A stretch of DNA of 64,000 nucleotides from Leptolyngbya sp. KIOST-1 (GCF_000763385.1 NZ_JQFA01000002.1:1736001-1800000); one strand, 5' to 3'; shown: positions 37,471-46,192, counted from the first letter of the stretch. Notes: generated from the sequence alone by a model not told the origin. Program-made: numbers and translations.

Positions 37471-38035
37471 GGCAAAGGTAAAAGGCATCCCATCTCGGGG
37501 GAGGGTGAGCCACACTATAGCCCAGCTACCCTGGCTCTAACATAGCCAGGACAGATGTTTCTGCTCTCTATCGAACGGGGGTGGCAGGAAGAGCCATTAC
37601 CCCCGGCCCATCGGGTTGCAGCGGTTGAAAGGTTGTATCCCCAGGAGTTACTGCCGACTCCTGGGGCGAGTCTTTACCACCTGCCACTCTCCGGTGTGGG
37701 GGTCGCGCTGGGTGGTAAATGGATTGCCTTTGAGGGGTTTGCTGCAGGGGTTTGCCATAGCACGTACGGTTGCAGAGCTGCCCCCATGGTAAGAAATGTC
37801 ACACACTCCACGGGTGACTCCCAGGGAGCCTTGAGGTGATGTTGCCCCCTCCTTCCCGTGATTGAGATCACAGAGAGGGAGGCCAAACCTCGGCTAACGC
37901 AAAGTTTGAGAAAGAGTGATGCGGTTTTTAAAATCTGCGCTAACATCCTCAAGGCATATAGAGAGGACGGCCAAATAGGGCATTCATGCTTGACCGTCTG
38001 CCGGTTCACCCAATCAGTAATGGGCAGGATTCGTG
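37471..38035. other. Long divergent spacer with structured segments
   Basis: 565 bp without a convincing gene between pip and the gene at 38036. Two strong inverted repeats lie side by side: CCCCAGGAGT/ACTCCTGGGG (37639-37648 with 37657-37666) and TTTACCACC/GGTGGTAAA (37673-37681 with 37711-37719). They could belong to a structured RNA. No match to a riboswitch or RNA class I know. See findings. Confidence 0.4.
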
Positions 38036-39040
38036 ATGGCAATGCAAAAAAAATTAAGCGGACCCCCAGGCGGATCTGAGCGCCGGGAGCTAGGGCAAGG
38101 GACTGACCCTCGGCCGGTTGAGTCCGGACGTTCCGCCAGGGGAGCTACGGCGATCGCGCTGCGCCGCGTAATTCCGGTTGGAATTGCCGCAGCCGTCGCG
38201 GTTTTGGGTGTGGCCCCTGGGTTTACCCAGGGCTTCGAGGCGGTGCCGCCGCTGCCCGCAGGGACAGTGCCTGTGCCTGGGACGGCTCTGCCCCAGGTGC
38301 CCACCACGGCTCTGCCCCAGGTGCCCACCAGCGGTCAGCAATACCTGATTTACGTCAACGACACCAGCGATCGCACCCTGAGTCAGGTGCGCCTGGTTGA
38401 GCCGACCGCCTTTCGCACCCGATTTCAGGGGCAGTCGGTAATTCAGGCTGGACGGTTCAACCTGTCCGCCAATGCCCAGCAGCGCATGACTGACCTGGCG
38501 GCCCTGGGAGTGGCGTCCCAAATGGCCCAGGTAGCTGCCGCCGCTCCCACCTTCGCCCAAACCCCCGCCATGCCAAGCAATGTCTACGCGTCCAACGGCG
38601 ACCTACCGCCGTTGCCCGATGCGGCGTTTCCCCAGGCAGCCGTCACCGCAGGGGTACCCGTACCCGCGCTGCCCCCTGGGGTAGCCCAGGTGCCGCCCGC
38701 CCCCGGCAATGTGGAGTTTGGCCAGGAGCTGGACTATAGCGTACCGCCCGCCCCCAGTGGTGGGGTCTCCATTCCGCCCCCGGCTGGGGCTCCTCCGGTG
38801 AGCCAGTCTTTCCATGCCCCCTACTACGTGGTGATTCCGACCGACGCCAGCAATTTGGGCAACCTCAGCAGCCAGGTGATTCAACTGGGCACGCCCCCCG
38901 ATCGCGTGCAGCAGCGCACCGCCCCTAGGGGTCCCCACGTGGCGGTCGGTCCCTTTACCGATCGCGGGTTGGCCAACCGCTGGAATGATTTTTACCGCGA
39001 GGCGGGCCTGGGCAACAGCCGCGTCTTCTTCCAGCGGTAG
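38036..39040 (+). CDS. Secreted protein with two SPOR-like repeats
   Basis: A 334-residue protein. A basic, Gly-rich N-terminus is followed by a hydrophobic segment (VIPVGIAAAVAVLGVAPGF, about residues 45-63) read as a signal anchor, then a Pro-rich region. Two similar modules, YLIYVNDTSDRTLSQVRLVE to IQAGRFN and YYVVIPTDASNLGNLSSQVI to VAVGPFTDRGLANRW, have the SPOR-domain pattern (strand, helix, strand, V.xGxF). SPOR domains bind denuded peptidoglycan. The ATG at 38036 is one codon after a GTG. Its stop is 1 base before the nnr start, so the two are probably co-transcribed. Confidence 0.65.
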   Translation: MAMQKKLSGPPGGSERRELGQGTDPRPVESGRSARGATAIALRRVIPVGIAAAVAVLGVAPGFTQGFEAVPPLPAGTVPVPGTALPQVPTTALPQVPTSGQQYLIYVNDTSDRTLSQVRLVEPTAFRTRFQGQSVIQAGRFNLSANAQQRMTDLAALGVASQMAQVAAAAPTFAQTPAMPSNVYASNGDLPPLPDAAFPQAAVTAGVPVPALPPGVAQVPPAPGNVEFGQELDYSVPPAPSGGVSIPPPAGAPPVSQSFHAPYYVVIPTDASNLGNLSSQVIQLGTPPDRVQQRTAPRGPHVAVGPFTDRGLANRWNDFYREAGLGNSRVFFQR

Positions 39041-39041
39041 A

Positions 39042-40712
39042 ATGCTGGCAACGGTAGAGACACTGCCTTCGCTGGGAAGGCCCCAACCTATGCAACTTGA
39101 ACATCAGCCCGCCACAGGAACCGTCACCGGAGCCCTGGGCGGGCTTTTTGACGGACCGCTCGACCCGGTGGTCACCGCGGCCCAAATGCGGGCCATTGAG
39201 GGGCAGCTATTCGCCGCCGGAATGCCCGTGGCTGCCCTGATGGAGAAGGTGGCGAGCCGCATCGCGGTCTGGATAGTGCGGCACTTTCCGCTGTCGCGCT
39301 ACCCCCGCGTTGCCGTGGTGGCGGGGCCGGGGCACAACGGCGGCGATGCCCTGGTGGTGGCGCGGGAACTGGCGGCCCAGGGCTATCAAGTGCAGGTGCA
39401 CAGTCCGATCAGCCGCCTTAAGCCCCTCACCGCCGATCATCTGAAATATATAGACTACCTGGGCATTCCGGTGGCAGAGACGGTCGCGGACCTTGGCCCC
39501 TGTGACCTGCTGATTGAAGGGCTGTTTGGCTTCGGCCTGGAGCGCCCGATCGAAGGGGCGATCGCCGATCTGGTGTCCGCCATCCATGACCTCGACTGTC
39601 CGGTGGTGAGTATCGATCTGCCCTCCGGGCTGCACACCGACAGCGGGGCCGTCCTGGGGACGGCGGTGCGGGCCACCCACACCCTCTGCCTGGGCCTGTG
39701 GAAGCGGGCCTTTTGCCAGGCGGGGGCGCTGGCCTACCTGGGCCAGTCCCACCTGATCGACTTTGGCATTCCCCCCCAGGCGATCGCCGCCGAGCTTGGG
39801 CCTCTACCCCTGGTGCGGCGGGCCACCCTGACCACCGTGCGGGCCAAACTGCCCCTGCCCCGGCTGCCCGACACCCACAAGTATCGGGTTGGGCAGCTGT
39901 TGCTAGTAGCGGGGTCACGGGCCTACGGGGGGGCGGCTCTGCTGACAGCCCTGGGGGCCAGGGCCAGCGGCGTGGGCATGCTCACCCTGGCGGTGCCCGA
40001 GTCGCTGCGGCTGATGGTGGTGGCCCAGCTGCCCGAGGCGCTGGTGGTGGGCTGCCCCGAGACCAACAGCGGCGCGATCGCCCGCCTCCCCGACGACCTG
40101 GACCTGAGCCGCTACGACGCGATCGCCTGTGGGCCTGGCCTCAGCCGCCAGGCTCTGCCCGCCGTGGAGGCGGTGCTGGGAAGCGAGGCCCCCCTGCTGC
40201 TCGATGCCGACGGCCTCAACCTGCTGGCGGAGTTGGGCGGTGGCGAGGCCCTGGCGGACAGGCAGTCCCCCACCGTTCTCACCCCACACCGGGGGGAATT
40301 TAAGCGGTTGTTTCCCGATCCGCTGACCGCCAGCGAGGATGCCGGGGCGGCGGCGGTGGCGGCGGCCCGCCAGAGTGGTGCCGTGGTGCTGCTGAAGGGG
40401 GCCTGCACCGCGATCGCCCACCCGGACGGCACCCTGTGGTACGTGCCCGAGAGCACCCCGGCCCTGGCCCGAGGCGGCAGCGGCGACCTGCTGACGGGCC
40501 TGATTGGCGGGCTGCTGGCCCAGACCGAGTCCTCCAGCAGAGAAAAATCCAGGGCCACATCCCTCGACCTGGCCCTGGATGCGGCCCTGGTTGGGGCCTG
40601 GTGGCACGGTGTCGCCGCCCGCGCCGCCGCCTGCGATCGCACCGTTCTGGGAGTCGATGGCCCCCAGCTGGCCCAATACCTGAATCCGGTGCTGGCCCAG
40701 GTGCTAGCCTGA
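39042..40712 (+). CDS. nnr: Bifunctional NAD(P)HX epimerase / ADP-dependent dehydratase
   Basis: Repairs hydrated NADH and NADPH. The 556-residue fusion has an N-terminal NnrE epimerase (about residues 45-255; VVAGPGHNGGDALVVARELA) and a C-terminal NnrD dehydratase (about 275-550; VLTPHRGEFKRL, LLDADGLNLLAELG, LARGGSGDLLTGLIGGLLAQ). The frame is open further upstream, into the previous gene, but the ATG at 39042 lies one base after that gene's stop; the ATG at 39090 is an alternative. A small extension (SSSREKSRATSLDLALDAAL) near the end is ordinary. Confidence 0.95.
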   Translation: MLATVETLPSLGRPQPMQLEHQPATGTVTGALGGLFDGPLDPVVTAAQMRAIEGQLFAAGMPVAALMEKVASRIAVWIVRHFPLSRYPRVAVVAGPGHNGGDALVVARELAAQGYQVQVHSPISRLKPLTADHLKYIDYLGIPVAETVADLGPCDLLIEGLFGFGLERPIEGAIADLVSAIHDLDCPVVSIDLPSGLHTDSGAVLGTAVRATHTLCLGLWKRAFCQAGALAYLGQSHLIDFGIPPQAIAAELGPLPLVRRATLTTVRAKLPLPRLPDTHKYRVGQLLLVAGSRAYGGAALLTALGARASGVGMLTLAVPESLRLMVVAQLPEALVVGCPETNSGAIARLPDDLDLSRYDAIACGPGLSRQALPAVEAVLGSEAPLLLDADGLNLLAELGGGEALADRQSPTVLTPHRGEFKRLFPDPLTASEDAGAAAVAAARQSGAVVLLKGACTAIAHPDGTLWYVPESTPALARGGSGDLLTGLIGGLLAQTESSSREKSRATSLDLALDAALVGAWWHGVAARAAACDRTVLGVDGPQLAQYLNPVLAQVLA

Positions 40713-40741
40713 GGAACGTACTGTCGCTTGCACCCCTAGCC

Positions 40742-41347
40742 TTGGCTTTCTTTGACTCCATCACGCCGCCCGAGGGCTTTCGTCAGGGCATCATGCTGCT
40801 GGCCTACCTGCTGGCGCTGATGTGGGCGATCGCCGTTGCCGATTTTGTCACCGGACGACGGCTGCTCACTCCGCTCAGCATTCGGCCCCGCCGTCTGGAG
40901 GGGCTGCCGGGCATTGCCATCGCCCCCCTACTCCACGGCGGCTTTGGCCACCTGGCCGCCAACTCTGGACCGCTGGCAATTCTGGGCACCATTATCCTGC
41001 TCCAGGGGCTGGAGGTCCTGGCCTTGGTGACGGGATTTTGCTGGCTGTTTAGCGGCGTGGGCATCTGGCTGCTGGGCCGCCCCGGCACCCGCCACCTGGG
41101 GGCCAGCGGCGTGGTGTTTGGCTACCTGGGCTACCTACTGCTGCGGGGCTATTTTGAACGCAGTCCGGGGGCGATCGCCGCCGCCGTGGTGGTGGGGCTG
41201 CTCTACGGCGGGGCCCTGTGGGGCCTGCTGCCGCTCCAGCGAGGCAAGTCGTGGGTGGGCCATGGAATGGGCTTTGTGGGCGGGGTGATCGTGGCCCGCA
41301 AACTGCCGATCATGCTGGAATGGGTGCGCTACAATTCGGGGTTTTAA
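40742..41347 (+). CDS. Rhomboid family intramembrane serine protease
   Basis: A membrane protease of about 200 residues with six hydrophobic helices. The catalytic serine is in HLGASGVVFGYLGY (GxSG) and the catalytic histidine in WVGHGMGFVGG. The RPRRLEGLPGIAIAPLLHGGFGHLAANS segment is the conserved HxxxH helix. The start is uncertain: the frame is open far upstream into nnr, a TTG at 40742 gives 201 residues, and an ATG at 40793 gives 184. Substrates unknown. Follows nnr closely. Confidence 0.9.
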   Translation: MAFFDSITPPEGFRQGIMLLAYLLALMWAIAVADFVTGRRLLTPLSIRPRRLEGLPGIAIAPLLHGGFGHLAANSGPLAILGTIILLQGLEVLALVTGFCWLFSGVGIWLLGRPGTRHLGASGVVFGYLGYLLLRGYFERSPGAIAAAVVVGLLYGGALWGLLPLQRGKSWVGHGMGFVGGVIVARKLPIMLEWVRYNSGF

Positions 41348-41366
41348 CCGCCGCTGCTGCCCCAGG

Positions 41367-41426
41367 GGTGTTGCTGAATGGATGCACAAATTTGGGTAGG
41401 GCAAACGCCGTTTGCCCCCACGGCTG
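41367..41426. repeat. Copy 2 of the GGCGTTGCTGAA element (partial)
   Basis: GGTGTTGCTGAATGGATG, then TTTGGGTAGGGCAAACGCC with a GGCAAAC/GTTTGCC hairpin (41400-41416), parallel to the copy at 49744. It extends the reading frame of the following zinc-ribbon gene upstream artificially. Confidence 0.6.
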
Positions 41427-41467
41427 GCACGGTCTCGTTAATCCCAATCCAAAATTCCCAATCCAAC

Positions 41468-41671
41468 ATGTCCGACTCCCCTTCCCACTTCACCCCCGAA
41501 GAACTGGCCCGCTGGCGCTTTGGCCTGGCCCAGGCCAACCTCAACAACATCCTCTGCCACTGCCGCGACTGCGACGAAACCTGGATGGCCTCGGACGACG
41601 AAAACCTGGTCTGTCCCTGCGGCAGCCGCCGGGTCGAGCACATCGCCTGCTGGCAATTTCCCGACGGTTGA
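41468..41671 (+). CDS. Small zinc-ribbon-like protein
   Basis: A 67-residue protein starting MSDSPSHFTPEELARWRFGL with CHCRDC and CPCGS pairs, a likely four-cysteine zinc site. It ends RRVEHIACWQFPDG. The frame is open from 41378, but those upstream codons come from a repeat element; the ATG at 41468 is the natural start. Function unknown. Confidence 0.75.
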   Translation: MSDSPSHFTPEELARWRFGLAQANLNNILCHCRDCDETWMASDDENLVCPCGSRRVEHIACWQFPDG

Positions 41672-41691
41672 GGGGCGATAAGAGGATGGTG

Positions 41692-41755
41692 AGAAACCGG
41701 GTTTCTGCTCAGGTTTGTGGATAGTGGGCTAAACCCCGCCAGAAACCCAGTTTCT
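41692..41755. repeat. Two AGAAACC-GGTTTCT inverted repeats
   Basis: AGAAACCGGGTTTCT (41692-41706) and AGAAACCCAGTTTCT (41741-41755) are each short palindromes of the GAGAAACCGGGTTTCT type. They mark the left border of the rearranged region before the CHAT gene. Confidence 0.55.
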
Positions 41756-41779
41756 GGGGGATGGGGATGCTCTGCGGGG

Positions 41780-41859
41780 AGATCCCAGGGTTCTTGAAGA
41801 ACCCTGGGATCTGGTCACTCGTTGCTCAGGAGGGCTTGCAGGGCGGTATTATTTCAGGA
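41780..41859. repeat. Direct repeat L: palindrome plus duplicated CHAT gene 3' end
   Basis: A 33-bp near-perfect palindrome (halves AGATCCCAGGGTTCTT and its inverse around one base, 41780-41812) is followed by about 45 bases that on the minus strand encode ALQALLSNE-stop. That is almost the last nine codons of the CHAT gene (LQALLGDE-stop). The same block occurs at 42297-42363. Confidence 0.8.
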
Positions 41860-41872
41860 CGTAGATCTGACG

Positions 41873-41998
41873 TCAGTACCAGTGCCTTGGCTTGTACGTC
41901 TGCGGAAAATTGCACTTGAAAAACTGCTGCCAATCAGTACCTGGCTCTTGGTAGTAGCGCTTGACCCAGGCGCTGGCATCAAGGTAGTCAACCCTCAA
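41873..41998 (-). pseudogene. Truncated VapC-type PIN toxin
   Basis: A 41-codon frame starting with TTG that overlaps the antitoxin stop (TTGA). It reads MRVDYLDASAWVKRYYQEPG then TDW, the first about 23 residues of a PIN-domain toxin including the first catalytic Asp (YLDASAWVKRYY). After TDW it continues into unrelated QQFFKCNFPQTYKPRHWY and stops. The remaining about 100 residues with the other acidic active-site positions are missing, so it cannot be an active nuclease. The break lies just before the duplicated CHAT 3' end. Confidence 0.65.
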
Positions 41999-42231
41999 CG
42001 GCGTTCCTCGATTAGCTGGGCAGAAGCGGTTGGGCCTTCAGCGTGGATGGGAGTCACACTAGGGAATACGGGCAAGGTCTGGGAGGGAATGAGAAAGGTA
42101 GGATTTTCTGCCAGCTGGGCCAGGGCGGGGGCGACGGAATTGTGCCAGGTGTTGATTAGCAGTAGGAGTTTGCTGCACTCGGGGTCGCTAAGGGTGTCTA
42201 TAGCTTGGTGAAGGGCCAGTCTGGGGCTCAT
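41995..42231 (-). CDS. Putative antitoxin of a broken VapBC-type module
   Basis: A 78-residue protein starting MSPRLALHQAIDTLSDPECS and ending AQLIEERR. Its position directly before, and overlapping by four bases, a VapC-like start marks it as the antitoxin. It has no recognisable DNA-binding motif. With its toxin truncated, the module may be decaying or may act only as an orphan antitoxin. Confidence 0.55.
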   Translation of the reverse strand: MSPRLALHQAIDTLSDPECSKLLLLINTWHNSVAPALAQLAENPTFLIPSQTLPVFPSVTPIHAEGPTASAQLIEERR

Positions 42232-42296
42232 GGCAGGTCAGGAGTTAAGGCTGGAATCTGTTTCTATTGTGGTTGAAGAAGCCTGGAATCGCGGAG

Positions 42297-42363
42297 AGAT
42301 CCCAGGGTTCTTCAAGAACCCTGGGATCTGGTCACTCGTCGCCCAGGAGGGCTTGCAGGGTGG
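42297..42363. repeat. Direct repeat R: palindrome plus CHAT gene 3' end
   Basis: The second copy of the block at 41780, differing by a few bases. The palindrome (42297-42312 with 42314-42329) ends two bases before the CHAT stop codon at 42332, so the remaining part is coding sequence of that gene. It can form a 16-bp stem on the CHAT transcript, without a T tract. Confidence 0.8.
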
Positions 42364-45300
42364 TAGGGTCGGCAATGCCCCGGAGAATGGCGCTGACGAT
42401 CATGGAGCCACTAAGGCTAAGGGGATCGACGAGGGTGGCTTCATTGCGATCGCCGCTGAGAATGCGGCAAATGGCGTTGGAAAGACCTGGAATTTGATCT
42501 TCCAAAGCGCTCAGCAGTTCGTCAAGCTGCCTTCTAGCCTCTTGATTTGTCAACGCTGAAACGGCCAGCAAAATTAATGGCCCCAACTGCCGCAACTCCT
42601 GCTGGGTACCTGCGAAGGCGGCTCTGGCATGCCGTGCCTGCTGCCGATAGGCCTGTGCCTGATCGGCCTGATCCTGCTGGTCAGCAATCTCGGCCAGAAT
42701 GGTATATGTTTTCCAAATTTCAGCAGCGGCAGGGTCGAGGGTTTGTTTAATGGCCAGGGCCGCTTCAGCGTGGTGGCGGGCGGTGGCCAGGTCGGCGTGG
42801 CTGGGGTGGGGTTGACTTTGCAGAAGAGCGGCGAGGTTGCTGAGGGTACGAGATACAGTAAGCCAATCTTCTGTGGCTTTGCCCCCTGCGATCGCTTTCT
42901 CGTACCAGGCGATTGCCATCTCCAGCCGACCCGACAACTGATTTACAATCGCCAACTGATTCCAGGTTTTCACCGCACCATTACTGCCCCCAATCATTTC
43001 CTGGGCTTCCTTTAGTCGTGCCGCCTCCCGGTAGTGCCGCTCTGCCGCCTCCCACTGCTGTGCCTCCTCGTACACCCTGCCTAGTTGATGCCAGGCCACC
43101 GCTTCGCCAGCCGGTTCCTCCAATCGCTGAAACGTAGCCAAGGCTGCCTGGTAGCGGGTCTCCGCTGTCGCCAAATCACCCTGTTCCAGCGCCAGCATCC
43201 CGATGCTGCTCTGCACAGCCGACTCCTTTACAGCATCGCTAAGTTCTTGAGCGATCATCAGAGATGCCTCGTAGGCCGCCTGCGCCTCTCCATAGTCCCC
43301 CAATACCGTCAGTACATTCCCTAAATCAGTCTGCAGCAACCCCCGCAGCTGTTTCGCATCGTTGTTCTGCTCCAACTGTGCCGCCTCGGCAATCCCCACC
43401 CGAAAGCACGCTGCCGCCTGGGCCGCCTGCCCTTGTGCTTCTAAGCAACGGCCCATCCTCCCCAGCGTCGTACACCGATCATAGCTACGCATGTTCCCCA
43501 GCCCTTGCAACACATCAGCAAACACCTCCAGCGCCTCTGCTACCCGCCCCGTCGCCAGCAACACCTCCCCTTGGTTGCTGCGGGCCAGGTACCACGCCTG
43601 CGACCCCACCTCCCCCTGGAGCGACTGAAGCAGTGTCGCCAGGTCTTCCCGGTCCTTACTCAAGCCAAAGTTGTTGAGGAACTTGTTGACGTACTCCCCA
43701 AAGGCCACCGCATCCCCATCCCCTGCGGCAATGGCCCAGTTTACCGCCGCCATCAGGTTGGGCAGTTCGCGGCGAGCAATGGCCCGCGCCTCATGGGGTT
43801 TTTTAACATCTTCGTGGTACAGCCATCCCGAAAGCTGGTAATAGCGCTGGCGGTGGCGGGTTTGCAGCTCGGCCTCGGCGGCGGCGGGCACCTGCGCCCA
43901 CAGCACTGGGGCCAGCGTGGGGTGAAACTTCAGGTAGGGCGGGTCGATGTTGGGGAGATATTCCGCCCGGATCAGCCCCGTATGCTCTAGCTGGGCTCGG
44001 ATGGGTTGCCACTCGGCCTCGGTAATTTCGGTAATGGCAAGCAGATCAGGCTCCATTGCCCCTCCCTGGAACACCCCCAGCCTGGGCAACCACTGCCGCG
44101 CCTGATCATCCAGCCGATCCAGCGACAGCAGCAGTGAGGCTACCAGGGGGTTTGGGGGTTCCCCCGCCTGTACTGGGCTACTCTGCAATAGCTCCGCCAG
44201 TCGTGTCCCCACCTCGGCAATGCGCCGGGTCTTGAGCTGCCGCGCCAGCAGGCCAATGGAGAGCGGGTGAAAATCCACCAGGGCAAACAGCTTCACCAGG
44301 GCGGCGCGCTCTGGGGTGGGGGTGGTGGCGGCGGGGGGCAACGCCCACAGCGCCCTAAAGTAGGCCAGGGCATCGTTGGGGTAGGCGGTGCTGCCCAGCC
44401 CCCGCAGTGGCAGGGCCAGGTGCTGGCGGCTGCCCTCGGTGGGGTAGGCGGGGTGGGCAAAACTGGGCTGGCGGGTGGTCAGCAGCACCCGGCTCTGGCC
44501 CGCCTCCGACCAGGCTTTGGCGGCCTCCAGCAGGCGGCGCTGGGGCTCGGGCTCCAGCGCTTCCAGGTTGTCTAAAATCACCAGGGTGGGCGTTTGCCCC
44601 AGGTGCGCCGTGGCGACGGCGGCATCCAGCAGGCTGTGCCCCAGCACCGTGGCCAGGGTGCTCACGGCGTAGCTCACCGGGTCCAGGCCCTGGTAGGCGG
44701 CATAGTCTACAAAGGATACCCGCTCAAACATCCCTGTCTGGTACAGCCAGCGGCCCGCCTCCACCGCCAGGTAGGTTTTACCCTGGCCGCCAAACCCCGT
44801 AATGCTCAGGCGGCGCGTGCCCCCCACAAAAGCCCGCTCGATCTGCCACAGCTCCCAACTGCGGCCCCAAAAGCCCGCCTCCTGCACCTCCGGCAGGTTC
44901 TCCCCACCACCCTCACCATCCTCACCACCCTCACCCTCCCCACCGCCCACCAACAGCGGCACATCCCCCCCCGCCTGATACAGCGCTGGCAAAAACCAGT
45001 CCTGCAACCGCAGGGTTACCTCCTGCTGCTGCCCCCGCAGGCGCGTTCCCCGGTCGGTGTTAAAGAACAAATGGCGGCGGGCGTTGTCCAGGGCTTCGCC
45101 CATGCCCTGGCCCCGGCCCAGGTTTTGGTAAAACTGGCCAAACAGCGCCTCGGTGGTGGTCACCAGCACCGAGTGGGTCATCGCTAGCACCGCCGGAATG
45201 CCCCCGTGGGTGAGCCGCGCCGCCACGCTGCCCATCACCCCCGCCGTGGGGTCGGCTGCTTCGTCGGTGGCATCGGCGGGCCGGGGGCTGCCCACCATCG

Positions 45301-46192
45301 CCGATTGGCAGGCCGACAGCACTACCAGCCCCACGGTTTGCTCGTTCAGCAGGGCCGCCAGCTTCTCCGCACTCACGATCGCGCGATCGCCCCTATCATC
45401 CTCAAACAGCAGATAGCCCATCTCCGCCGCATCCTGGGGGCTCTGGCGGGTAGGCGACAGCCCCTGGTGGCGGCGGGCTTCCTCAAACAAAGCGCCCGTG
45501 GCGTCGTAGACCCCGTGGCCATCGAAGTGGATCACGTCGATGGGGGGCAGGCGGGTATCATCCAGGCGATCGCGCAGCGCCTCCACCGTGGCTGGCCGCA
45601 AAAACTCCACCTCAAACCGCCCCTGCCCCGCCTGCTCCAGTGCCGCCAGCACCGCCTGGGCATCGCTGCGGGGGTCAATAAACCCCGCCCCCCGGGGCCG
45701 ACTGACAATGAACAAAATCCGCACCCGCTCCCGGGGCGGGCCGGGGGGCACATTGAACCCACCCGTGCTGTTGAACTGCCGCTGCACCGTAATTCGGGGA
45801 TTGCTGTTGAACACATAGCTGCCCTGGGGCACATGCAGCAACTCCCAGGGCAGCGCCAAAATCTCGGGATGGCTGGCCCCGATGATCAACCGTCGCTCCT
45901 GCTGCCGCTGGTTGTAGAAATTCATAAACGCCGCCTGGGCCGCAAAGTTCCCCAGGGCCGCCTCAAACAGCACCGTCCCCCACTGGGGCAGTTGCGCCTC
46001 AATCGCCTGGGCCTGCCGGTCGTCCTCTTCCGCCGTGTACTGGGCCGAATAGGTCTCCAGATACCAGCGGATCGCCTGCAAATCTTCGGCGGTGAGCGGG
46101 TTGGCAAAGGGCAGGGGCTGGGTGGTTCCCGTCGGCGACTGCACCGTGACGTGGTGCGGGTCAGGAAAGACAAGGCGCAGCTCTAGGCCCAT
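42332..46192 (-). CDS. CHAT protease-STAND NTPase-TPR protein (NLR-like)
   Basis: A 1286-residue multidomain protein. An N-terminal CHAT (caspase-like) domain spans about 95-415, with the catalytic dyad His226 (HFDGHG) and Cys295 (LSACQS). A Gly/Glu linker follows (about 414-432). Then comes a STAND/NB-ARC-type NTPase from about 437, with Walker A GFGGQGKT (466-473) and Walker B-like TLVILDNLEAL. After a winged-helix-like region, a long TPR array runs from about 850 to 1190. Such proteins work as signal-activated proteases: TPR sensing, STAND oligomerisation, then CHAT cleavage. In bacteria they are linked to antiphage defence and programmed death. The target is unknown and no gasdermin is adjacent. 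Flanked by a broken toxin module and small genes in a repeat-rich region. Confidence 0.93.
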   Translation of the reverse strand: MGLELRLVFPDPHHVTVQSPTGTTQPLPFANPLTAEDLQAIRWYLETYSAQYTAEEDDRQAQAIEAQLPQWGTVLFEAALGNFAAQAAFMNFYNQRQQERRLIIGASHPEILALPWELLHVPQGSYVFNSNPRITVQRQFNSTGGFNVPPGPPRERVRILFIVSRPRGAGFIDPRSDAQAVLAALEQAGQGRFEVEFLRPATVEALRDRLDDTRLPPIDVIHFDGHGVYDATGALFEEARRHQGLSPTRQSPQDAAEMGYLLFEDDRGDRAIVSAEKLAALLNEQTVGLVVLSACQSAMVGSPRPADATDEAADPTAGVMGSVAARLTHGGIPAVLAMTHSVLVTTTEALFGQFYQNLGRGQGMGEALDNARRHLFFNTDRGTRLRGQQQEVTLRLQDWFLPALYQAGGDVPLLVGGGEGEGGEDGEGGGENLPEVQEAGFWGRSWELWQIERAFVGGTRRLSITGFGGQGKTYLAVEAGRWLYQTGMFERVSFVDYAAYQGLDPVSYAVSTLATVLGHSLLDAAVATAHLGQTPTLVILDNLEALEPEPQRRLLEAAKAWSEAGQSRVLLTTRQPSFAHPAYPTEGSRQHLALPLRGLGSTAYPNDALAYFRALWALPPAATTPTPERAALVKLFALVDFHPLSIGLLARQLKTRRIAEVGTRLAELLQSSPVQAGEPPNPLVASLLLSLDRLDDQARQWLPRLGVFQGGAMEPDLLAITEITEAEWQPIRAQLEHTGLIRAEYLPNIDPPYLKFHPTLAPVLWAQVPAAAEAELQTRHRQRYYQLSGWLYHEDVKKPHEARAIARRELPNLMAAVNWAIAAGDGDAVAFGEYVNKFLNNFGLSKDREDLATLLQSLQGEVGSQAWYLARSNQGEVLLATGRVAEALEVFADVLQGLGNMRSYDRCTTLGRMGRCLEAQGQAAQAAACFRVGIAEAAQLEQNNDAKQLRGLLQTDLGNVLTVLGDYGEAQAAYEASLMIAQELSDAVKESAVQSSIGMLALEQGDLATAETRYQAALATFQRLEEPAGEAVAWHQLGRVYEEAQQWEAAERHYREAARLKEAQEMIGGSNGAVKTWNQLAIVNQLSGRLEMAIAWYEKAIAGGKATEDWLTVSRTLSNLAALLQSQPHPSHADLATARHHAEAALAIKQTLDPAAAEIWKTYTILAEIADQQDQADQAQAYRQQARHARAAFAGTQQELRQLGPLILLAVSALTNQEARRQLDELLSALEDQIPGLSNAICRILSGDRNEATLVDPLSLSGSMIVSAILRGIADPTTLQALLGDE

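Noticed and set aside
37670..37720. Possible cobalamin riboswitch (TGCCACT next to paired segments)
   Set aside because: The remaining B12-box elements and spacing are absent, and the downstream gene is not B12-related.
37555..38079. Short frames at 37555-37839, 37674-38042 and 37858-38079
   Set aside because: No conserved-looking sequence, mutually overlapping on both strands, and spanning strong inverted repeats; treated as non-coding.
41995..42231. Intact VapBC toxin-antitoxin system
   Set aside because: The toxin frame ends about 20 residues after the first PIN motif, so the module is not intact.
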